Shown in pieces: positions 55,763-64,000 of a stretch of DNA of 64,000 bases (position 1 is the stretch's first letter; each line of letters begins with the position of its first letter). A program made the position numbers and the translations under genes. Under the pieces are notes generated by a model. It ran no database searches. It had not been told where the DNA came from and saw nothing but the letters and a program-made list of their open reading frames with translations. Origin of the DNA: Lineus longissimus (Eukaryota; Nemertea; Pilidiophora; Heteronemertea; Lineidae); assembly GCF_910592395.1 (NCBI RefSeq), contig NC_088322.1, positions 8,179,431 through 8,243,430 on the forward strand. Reading direction: 5' to 3'.

Positions 55763-58700
55763 GATTTAACCTTTACAAAACGCATGTTTCTTTACCAGCT
55801 TCCTAACCACCGAATATCTCTACGGTGAGCACAATGGCTCCTGGCCTTTTCATTAAAACTTGCACAGCCCCTTATACCCCATGCCTTATATCCTCACCAA
55901 ACACCACCTTCATATAGAGATTGAATAATAACGTAACATTCTGGTGACGCAAAACATGCAAAGGACATTGATCTGTTGAAAGGATTACTTATGAGATCCC
56001 AAGTAAAAGCTTGGGCTGAATTTGATTGAAAGGTGTTGACGAGATGAAATCGATTTTCTGAGTATGATGGTTCAAGACGAGAGATTCCACTTCCAGTAGG
56101 GAGTTCCGAAATAACATAGTTTAGTAGCGATTAGTTCAATGAGATAAAGATAAAGATTTAGTTTTAGTTTAAGAACAGGATGCTTGTAATCTCATGAGAC
56201 GATGTGATGATTAATTGGTGAAGTAAATTCACTGTAATTTTTTTGGAATATGCAGCTCACAATAACCTACGTTGGGATGTTTTTCTAGTACAGCGTAAAC
56301 ACAGTGCGATGTACAGTTCCATGGTCGAATGATAGGTCTACTGCTGCTAACTCTAACTGTGCATCGTCGTAAACGAGAAGTTCCAAGTTGAACAATAGGC
56401 ACCCGACCAAAATTGAGTTAACTAGTGTAACGACACTAGAGAATAGGCTGGTTCTGTTGAATTTTAAGCTGGTGTATGCGAGGAAGTGCCATTTCGTATC
56501 AAAACAGAGATCCTATATAATATCATCAGTGTCATTACATTGTACAAAATGTCAGTATAGTAACTGCTGTTACCTTTATGATATCAATGCGCCGACATGA
56601 GCAAAGGTCACGAACCTTACGCCTGTCCGTGCCCGTACACAATGGATGTTATGAATAAAGACTGCAAATGCCTTTATCTCAAACTCCATGTTCATTTACA
56701 GTAGGCCTTTCTGTACAAAATTATCGCAAACGCATTTGCTAGTCTTTGTTCATATCACCCGGCCCATTTTGTCAGAAGTGGTAATTCATCGCACCCTTTA
56801 ATCCACGCCTTTTACTGATTAGTTCTCCAATGTACACTTCTTTCAAGGTTGAGAGTACCGCAGTTGGAATACAGCCAAATGTTCATTAAAAGAGCAGTCA
56901 TCCACAAGTATATAGAATCCTCAACCGTAAAAAGCTAATTGCATCCTAAGTTGGAAAGATCGTAATACCTGAAGAAGGGATAGCCTAATTGTTACCACAT
57001 CAAAAATAACTTAAGCTCAAATAACGAGCTCACCATTTGATATGAGCATAATTGGCAGTGACATGGCCTTGTTTTACCTTCGAATGCCCCGGCGAGGTGT
57101 CTCAGACAGTCAGAGATGAGACTATTTTATCGATTTTGTAATCCAGATTGCTCCTCGCGTTAAACGTGACCGAGTCACATTTTTAAAATTCTGGGAAAAT
57201 GGCATGAGTGATATGTTTTGAATCGTGACGTATGACACTATAAACCTAAAAAGTCGGAATTTCTCTTATAATGTTTCAAATTCTATTCTACAACTAAATA
57301 CAAAGTTAAAACTGAAAATAGCGGACAAAAATCGGCTCAATTTGCATGATCTTAGAAATGAGGTCTTCGACCTACCCAGGTTGCTTCACTACGTTTTCCT
57401 CTCCCTAGTAAATCACTTTTGTAAATTTGTAGTCTATGGAAACTTATTTGATGCCTTTTGATCATCAGAGACTGCTATGTTACACCCTTCATCATTTTTC
57501 TCTGTGACTGAAGACAACAATGAGAACCACAAACAAACCTAAAGTCATGGTAAACCCTAATCCTCCAATGTTAGTGAACGGATCAGGAACTCGGTTAAAA
57601 ATAACAGTTCATCAAACATGAGACCCTTTCCTTCGGAGTAGACCTTTTTGACACAGAGGAAGTGCGTAGGCCTAGCTCCTATTAGATTCAGTACACTAAT
57701 GGCAATAGCATATCAGTCTTTGTTTATTCATGAATTTAACAAAGACATTCCGTTTCCTGGTATAATAGTAAGGGTAACAGTGTTTTTTTCTCATCTTTGT
57801 CATTTCTGTCATACATTTGGCGACCCTTTCTTCCAGTAGGCCTAGAGCTGTAGGATGAAAGTTCAATCAGCAACATTAGCTTTTGTTTTTGTGAAAATAG
57901 AGTTTCTATTTTAATAGCAACTATGTAGGCTTCTCCAATTCTGGTGTTGATACAGTAAACTCGTGTTTCGCCCATTTTCTCAAAATGAAAAAATGTCACT
58001 TAACCACCTTATTGCACGAGCATCAATTGTTATTGTTATTCGCACAGATTTTGATAATAATCTCACCGTTATACAGATAAAAAACTATTACTTTGCATCG
58101 TCAGATGTGGCTTTTGTTTATGATATCTAGTTCAAACACTAACTCTTAAAGAAAAAGCTGCCCAAAACCAGTATATTGATTTTTAATCACTAAAACACAC
58201 TATAGTATGGGAGAATAAAGTTTCGTTTAAATAGAACTGTACGCTGTCTTGATAAGGTATACTGATTTCATTCTCGCCTTATCGATACAACGATATATTC
58301 GTCTTCCCCATTGAACATGCATGGGTTGAACTGATTTATCACAATAACTATATACCCGGTGCGGTTGATAATGTGTTGTCACAAATGATGAAAATCTCCA
58401 AGTTATCGATTGACAGAAGCATTTTAGCTAAAAATATGATATCGCCATGAATCAACACCAGCTAATAAGCTGAGGAGAAAGTTGAGGTCATATGGAGGTG
58501 GCCACGTTTCTCCTGGATAGCAGCAGCAGCAGTAGCAGCAGCAGTACGGTAGTCGTCAAAAGCTAACTACATTTTACATCAAGAGTACGTTGGAGGAATT
58601 ACAATGATACTTTTCATGCATGTACCAATGTCCATTATTCTTCCACAAAAGGATGTTGAACATGAGACACTCATGTACATTTGGTCAACTGGGGTGCGCT

Positions 58701-59290
58701 CGGCTTGTTCTTCTACGCGAAGCCTTCCGACGCATGGGCCACACAGTTGTAAACGGCAGAATCACCCTGGGAAATTAATTCCTCAGATTGCTGGAATGGG
58801 GCAGGCCTTCCAATTTGCCGAGCTGGCCTGTCCTGGGAAAGGAAACGGTTATTCAATAAAGTTGAGAAAATTGTAATGGAATCTTTCAACGAAATAATCG
58901 TTGTACTCATCTGGTATTAAGGGTCTTCAAGCATGCATCAATAAAAATGCCCCACCCGTTTGTCCTATAGATTGGATAGCAAACGAATTGAAAATAGACA
59001 TGGTGCACCACAGAGTAACTTGCTCATAAGTTACCTGAAAATTTAGTTGTCCATGTTTCTAGATGTATCAATTAGCGCACATTTTAGCTCTTTTTCTTGT
59101 GAGGCAGTCATTGCTCCCAGGCCTCAAGCCCAGCTATCCAGGCCAGGTTCCTCGGTAACTTGGCAAGCCTGATAGGATTCTATAGGGTGAGAATAAGGAC
59201 TTGCTCAAAATATACAGTAACAGCCGTTTTATGGTTTTTATCGTACAAAACATGTTGCAATCCACGACAACATGTGAAGTGCAAGTTTCA
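55763..59290. other. Intergenic DNA, nothing recognised
   Basis: No protein family, RNA gene or clear transposon end seen. A short CAG/CAGTAG repeat lies at 58521-58548, and a diverged relative of the 30.1-kb frame at about 58800-58915. Confidence 0.45.
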
Positions 59291-59299
59291 GTGTGGTGT

Positions 59300-59735
59300 G
59301 ACCCAGAGTTCAATCCTCTGAGTATGGTATACCCAGCGTTCAGTCCCCTCGATATTGTATACCCCAGGGTATATTCCTCTCAGTATGGTGTACTCCAGGG
59401 TTCAATCCTCTGAGTATGGTATACCCCAGGGTTCAGTCCTCTCGGTATGGTATACCCCAGGGTATATTCCTCTCAGTATGGTGTACTCCAGCGTTCAATC
59501 CTCTGAGTATGGGATACCCCAGGGTTCAATCTTCTGAGAAGGGTATACCCAAGGGCTCAGTCCTCTTGGTATGGTATACCCCAGGGTATATTCATCTCAT
59601 TATGGTGTACCCCAGGCTGTGTCAATTCTCTGTGTATGGTATACCCCAGTGTTCAGTTCTCTCAGTATGGTATACCCTAGGGTTCAGTCCTCGCAGTATG
59701 GTATACCTCAGGGTTCAGTCCGCGCACCGTTGATG
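59300..59735 (+). repeat. 31-bp minisatellite, about 14 units, coding for a reverse-transcriptase-like motif in each unit
   Basis: Unit cagtatggtataccccaggg + ttcagtcctct, 31 bp. Each unit encodes YGIPQGSVLS or a close variant when read in the right frame, and since 31 is not a multiple of 3 the motif moves through all three frames. (G/V)(I/V)PQGS(V/I)L is motif B of LINE-type reverse transcriptases. Confidence 0.85.
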
Positions 59736-60667
59736 TCTTTTAGTTATATTTTGCTACTTAAAGAACCATTAAACGGTGGAATACCTTTTCAGGTGCTCAG
59801 GAAAACCGTAATGGGTTTTTGAGAAGAAAGACGGAATCTGGAACTCTACAGAACCGGTTTCATATCATTGTGCACTGGAGTTTTCTTACGACGTATCAAT
59901 TTTACCTCTTTTAAGTATCTGGGCCGTTGACATTACTGCATCCAAACTTTATGATGCCTTAAAAGAAGATCTTTTTCTATGTTTGAATGCAGTAAAATGG
60001 CGGTGTGTACAAAATCCTAGTCTAGCTCTACTCGCAGGGCAGGGTCTTGGTGGCCAGGGTCCGCCGTCAACGCTGCCTAGACGGTGCTCTATTTTCTGTT
60101 CTATTCTTGAAATGAAATTCATTTTTCTTGATTTAATTTTTGCCACAAACAACCAATTCCAGCCAGCAAACTGTCATCATTAGCGTGAGAACTAGTGTCT
60201 TAAGCAACATATCTGCATTTTACAGTGATATGTGGTTTTAGCAATTTTACTGAATTACAATCTTTGGAATCACCCGAACCGTTCGGCTTTTTCCATGCAT
60301 GGATAGTGCGAATTTTAAACGACTAGGTGGCGCTGGTGGCAGCATGCTGGAAAGAATGATGCCAGCAGCCACGCATGCGCAGCAACTACCTTTTTGAAAT
60401 ATAGACTGATTCGTACTCTGTCAAATAAGATGAGTTGAATATAATTTAGCTTGTTGACATAGTGTGCTTCAGGTGAGTCTGTTTTCCACAGTGCCATATG
60501 TATCCATGAATGCAGATATAAAGCAAACCAAAGTTAATTTACTTTTTAAGGCCAGTTATCAAACTGATTATATTTCTTATCTTTTAGTCCGTAATACCGG
60601 GTAACTATAATGGTGCTTTCCTTATATCAGCAATGCTGAAGTCTGAATATCATTACTGAATCTCAAA
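59736..60667. other. Spacer, nothing recognised
   Basis: No open frame with family features. It may hold the promoter and 5' UTR of the following gene. Confidence 0.4.
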
Positions 60668-60967
60668 ATGGTTTCAAATGGATTTCTGATGTTTGCTGAA
60701 GGAAAAACAATCAACAAACCTGATATAGGGGAGGTGGCTAGTGTCTCGCTCTTAGACTGTGCCATAACGTGTGTTTTGGTAGCCAACTGCTCCACCTTCG
60801 ACTTTAGGATGCTGAGAGTAGGTGGTGGCACGTGCAAACTGAACCACAGGAGAATATCATGCTTTAGGAGTTATGAGGTGGACTTAAGTGTATCTTGTAG
60901 AATCTTTGAAAGAAAGGTTTGTTTGCCTTGCCTCGAACGAGGTTCCTTTTTGGTGAAAATCAAATAA
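60668..60967 (+). CDS. PAN/apple-like domain exon
   Basis: The frame starts at ATG and reads FAEGKTINKPDIG, SLLDCAITCVLVANCSTFDF and GGTCKLNHRR, the C-x3-C-x5-C-x-x-F ... C-x-L pattern of PAN/apple domains, which mediate protein or carbohydrate binding outside the cell. A stop lies just upstream of the ATG and there is no signal peptide, so the true start is unsure. A weak donor after IFERK (gaaag|gtttgt, about 60917) is in phase 0, compatible with an exon starting at 61864 (tttag|ttggct). The frame otherwise ends at 60967. Probably one exon of a secreted or membrane protein; joining to the next frame is inference. Confidence 0.55.
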   Translation: MVSNGFLMFAEGKTINKPDIGEVASVSLLDCAITCVLVANCSTFDFRMLRVGGGTCKLNHRRISCFRSYEVDLSVSCRIFERKVCLPCLERGSFLVKIK

Positions 60968-61455
60968 CCCCGTAGCCTTCTCTCTAAAGTGAGCTTCGAG
61001 ATGATGAAAAATTTCATGTCAGTCTCATGTCAAAATTTCATAAATGCATCATTTCATTTCATTTAATTGTTTTAGACCTACCTCAAATGATTCTTGACAA
61101 TGATAAAGGTCCAATAATGGACCAGGACGACGTCAATAATGATGACAACAATCGATGACAACTTTCATTCCGACCACGACAGGTCCTGAAATGATGACTT
61201 TTGCAGGATAGGTTTCTGATGAAAAAATGTGTGGCGGACATGTGACGTCGTCAGTGACACAACTTTAACGTTGCTTGCGTGACGAATTACATTATTTGAC
61301 TTATTGCGCTAAACCATGTATATGTACAAATATTGTTCAGCAGAGCTTACTTCGCTGTATGCTCGGCTTTCTTTCAGGTGCGGTTGTCGACGGAGTGAAG
61401 TTATGAATGGATTAAAGCGGTCGGAGAGGATGTGCAGATTCGTTTGAGATAGGGT

Positions 61456-61620
61456 CCTTCAATCCTGTATTCCAATTTGACATGGGGCCGACACAACGGT
61501 TGATACAATTCCAAGAGAAAATTTAGAAATGAGGGCAATATGAGTAAAGTTTCTAAATCTGTAGAAGCAAACTATAAAGTTGTGTCGGCTCCATGTCAAA
61601 TTGGAATACAGGATTGAAGG
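61456..61620. mobile_element. 165-bp MITE with 42-bp inverted ends
   Basis: ccttcaatcctgtattccaa at the left and ttggaatacaggattgaagg at the right, continuing into tttgacatgggg / ctccatgtcaaa and gccgacacaac / gttgtgtcggc. About 80 bp lies between the arms. Non-coding. Confidence 0.85.
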
Positions 61621-61863
61621 AGAACGATAGAGAAAGTTGCTAGCACCTACTTGCAACATTACCTCCTACTTCCAACCCCTCTCCCCTCACCCCTTATGGA
61701 CATAGCCTTCTGCCCTGCTGTTGCCGCAGTCATGATACAATGGTGTCCTCTGTCTGAGTGTAGGTCTCCGGATGTACCCATTCTTCCGCCGCAGTTCCAC
61801 CCTCTCTCCCTACACTCTTTCCTGCCTGTTACAGTGTTGAATAACACTTATGATAACATTTAG

Positions 61864-62823
61864 TTGGCTCCTATCTTTGGGTTCCAATTGAAATCTGAAG
61901 CAAAACTAGTGCCTCCATTACTTGTGAACGAAAAAAATTCGACACATTTTCGCGTGGACAAAGAAACTGGTCGTATTTTGGTCTTAAAACAACTTATCGG
62001 TCGAGTAGACTTCGTTTCTTGTGTGTACGGTTATAATTCAAACCAGGGTTCTTACACCATTACTCACAACTCTTCATTCTACACACGTGTGGGAATGGCA
62101 TGGGCAGGCTATCTTGACGTATTCTATATATTTCACCTAAGCTTTGTTAATGAATATAGAATGTATAGCTATGTGAAAGGGAAATACACAGGGACGGTTA
62201 TGATTCATGATAGAGCACCGTGTGATCATGACGCTTCTAAATTTGGCAGGAGTCTGATTCAAATATCGGTATATGTGACTCGTATGTGTAGGTCAAGAGT
62301 AATACAAGGCGCCACAACGTTAAGGCTTTATAACTATAATCTTACACAGGGGAATCAAGACACGTTACACTTAGTATTTTTTAACGAATTTAGTGAAAGG
62401 AACAAGCCTTTACAGAAGTGGCATCAATTCTTTCTTTCGGTGGAGTCGATGTTGTTTATTTCCGCCTCGATCAAATACGTTTCCATTTATCATTATCGAG
62501 TGGGCAAAGGGCTTATCAAGAACCCGGCAATATTCATGCTAACAATCAAGTCCGTTTTTGTAACCATCCCACCAAGTAATATTCTTTTCGGATTTTCACT
62601 TGGTTACTCTTCGTTTGCTGTGCATATACCGTGTGTGAATAAATTAGGAATGGGCCCCTTATATACCGCAGTTTTGGCTCCGCTAGAGATAGTTCCATCG
62701 CCACCGGCTGCAGCCGTTATGTTAAACACTGTTGACAAAGTATTCATTACCACCGATAACTTGCGTATTTTTCGAAAAATAAGAGGTGATTCTGTCGTCG
62801 TTCACTTCTATCATCGCGAATGA
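61864..62823 (+). CDS. Unknown protein, long single-exon frame (about 319 codons)
   Basis: The longest uninterrupted frame in the window, ending TGA at 62823. It has no ATG at its start (TAG precedes it; first Met is far in), so it is most likely a terminal exon with acceptor tttag at 61863, or a stronger one a little inside. Contents: a repeated pattern of aromatic-rich beta-type segments with scattered cysteines (YVKGKYTGTVMIHDRAPC; VYVTRMCRS; HIPCVNKLG). No transmembrane helix or known catalytic motif is seen. The Y-V-x-G-x-Y-x-G...C segment recalls CUB-like domains, and an 18-residue piece aligns without gaps to FVTGTFDGQLFHAADDKC in the next frame, so the two may be paralogues. Function unknown. 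Confidence 0.6.
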   Translation: MAPIFGFQLKSEAKLVPPLLVNEKNSTHFRVDKETGRILVLKQLIGRVDFVSCVYGYNSNQGSYTITHNSSFYTRVGMAWAGYLDVFYIFHLSFVNEYRMYSYVKGKYTGTVMIHDRAPCDHDASKFGRSLIQISVYVTRMCRSRVIQGATTLRLYNYNLTQGNQDTLHLVFFNEFSERNKPLQKWHQFFLSVESMLFISASIKYVSIYHYRVGKGLIKNPAIFMLTIKSVFVTIPPSNILFGFSLGYSSFAVHIPCVNKLGMGPLYTAVLAPLEIVPSPPAAAVMLNTVDKVFITTDNLRIFRKIRGDSVVVHFYHRE

Positions 62824-63223
62824 AGAGTGTTTTTTTTCATGCTGTTCAGAGTTGCCGTGTTGCATGATCAAGGTGAATAATACAAGGAAGGAAGTACTAG
62901 TATATGCGATCAGATGCATTTTTTTGGGGATCTAGATCAAATGCGAATGGATTTAATTGAATAGATTTTAAAACTTCCTGATGGCATAAAAGACTGACAG
63001 CTAGCTTATAGTATTTTCAAGCTTTCACAGCAAGTCCATACCATCATTGGAAGGATTTCGACATTACTGTGTATGCGTTAGGTCAGGACCTGGTCTAGTT
63101 CAATTGACCTGCAGATGCTGCTGCTATTACATTATCTTGTTTCTGTTTTAATCTTTTAAGTAACATCATTTCGTCAGTTATAGTGTTTTTCACAGACACT
63201 GCATCTGGGGTTGCCATTAATAA
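62824..63223. other. Spacer between two long frames
   Basis: Nothing recognised. May contain an intergenic region or an intron; TAA at 63221-63223 limits the next frame upstream. Confidence 0.4.
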
Positions 63224-64000
63224 GCAGTGCATATTGGTTTCCAAGTCCGTCTTTCTGGCCCAATACATTCTAGTACGCCTCTATCCATTCTAACTATACA
63301 TTGTGCTTTCTCGAAGGAAATACGAAGTTTGCACTACAGAAAAATGGAGACCGTTCCTTTCGTGCCAAAGGTTAAGCTATATCATTTTACAAGATGGGCT
63401 TACAGCAGTACAACTGGTTTATTAACAGTGATGAGTAAAAGAGTGACAGAACCTCATATACGATTTATTGTGTACCATATGCGCAACAGTTCCTTTCGTA
63501 TCAGGTATAGTCATATAGTTTCTGGTTGGTACCGGTACTGTATGGGAACACATTTATCGTACAAAACGTATGTTTTTGCCGCATCCAGGACAGTACCTAT
63601 AACTTACAATCTATTCAATTTCGTGACTGGAACATTTGATGGACAGCTGTTTCATGCTGCTGATGACAAGTGCAGATTCCCATTCGGTAGAAAGGTTAGA
63701 ATGCCTGCACTGAGCGCAAATACCGCGGTCACTTGTTGTCATATCAAGGAAAAACTTTTTATTGTCAGATTGTCGATCTATACTATAATACATATGAATT
63801 CATCGAACTTTGTTATTCAGCTCGGCAAGGGTCATATGGTCACCATGTTCTCGTCTGAAGATCGTGCGGCTCCTGCCTTTACAGCTGACGGAAATTTCCT
63901 GTTGCTCAGGACACCGGTTCGGAAACACGAACCTCGATTTATGCGCTATTGGGGTTATCCGGATTACAAACCTTTAAAACAGATACAAATTCCATTGCCG
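63224..64000 (+). CDS. Unknown protein, open frame running off the window (paralogue-like of 61864-62823)
   Basis: Open from 63224 to the last base with no stop (259 codons); first ATG at 63344 leaves 219 codons. Features: beta-type aromatic segments (RIRYSHIVSGWYRYC, YNLFNFVTGTFDG), cysteines at DDKCRFPFGRK and VTCCHIKEK, and FSSEDRAAPAFTADGNF. The weak similarity to the preceding long frame suggests a tandem pair or successive domains of one gene. An acceptor (taagcag|tg, 63227) is possible. Probably extracellular by composition, but no signal peptide is visible. Family not identified. Confidence 0.55.

Noticed and set aside
55467-55785. Minus-strand repeat peptides (MYPCSEYLLQKYHRKPIGYV and similar)
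   Set aside because: Caused by the 60-bp tandem repeat at 55580-55762. Two frames stay open at once, as expected for any repeat of this length.
1-64000. CRISPR arrays, bacterial operons or phage genes
   Set aside because: All direct repeats are contiguous satellites without spacers. Introns, LINEs, SINEs and metazoan genes show that the DNA is from an animal nucleus.

Overview
The window is eukaryotic nuclear DNA from an invertebrate animal. It has spliced genes with GT-AG introns, an AT-rich non-coding background and a heavy load of small transposons, satellites and retrotransposon pieces. Conserved metazoan genes (supervillin, GORASP/GRASP) are clear. The mix of THAP domains, PAN/apple domains and many short inverted-repeat elements suggests a marine invertebrate, perhaps a spiralian, but the phylum cannot be fixed from the sequence alone.

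Layout. (1) 774-5549, + strand: the last eight exons of a supervillin gene, ending in a villin headpiece. (2) 5550-15455: about 10 kb of intergenic DNA rich in MITE-like elements, a 69-bp satellite and a 793-bp tandem duplication. (3) 15456-23037, - strand: a complete ten-exon GORASP2-like gene (433 codons) that converges on supervillin. (4) 24294-53147, + strand: six tandem copies (A-F) of a three-exon class I SAM-dependent methyltransferase gene. Five are open and copy B is a pseudogene. Units are about 4.5-6.5 kb apart and contain pieces of a LINE. Units C and D carry large transposons, including two copies of a TTAA-flanked element with a THAP exon at one end and a second gene head, facing it, at the other. 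(5) 53.9-60.6 kb: a LINE reverse-transcriptase fragment, a foldback element, three tandem repeats and otherwise featureless DNA. (6) 60668-64000, + strand: a PAN/apple-like exon and two long open frames of unknown family, the last running off the window, possibly one or two genes for extracellular proteins.

How it fits together. Supervillin (membrane-cytoskeleton linker) and GORASP (Golgi stacking) are unrelated housekeeping genes. The methyltransferase array is the accessory part. Paralogue comparison gives exact empty sites for several transposons, so insertion boundaries and target duplications can be read directly. Intron markers split the copies into A/C and B/D/E/F groups; copy F combines features of both. 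All coordinates and translations were made by eye; family names rest on motif recognition, not on database searches.
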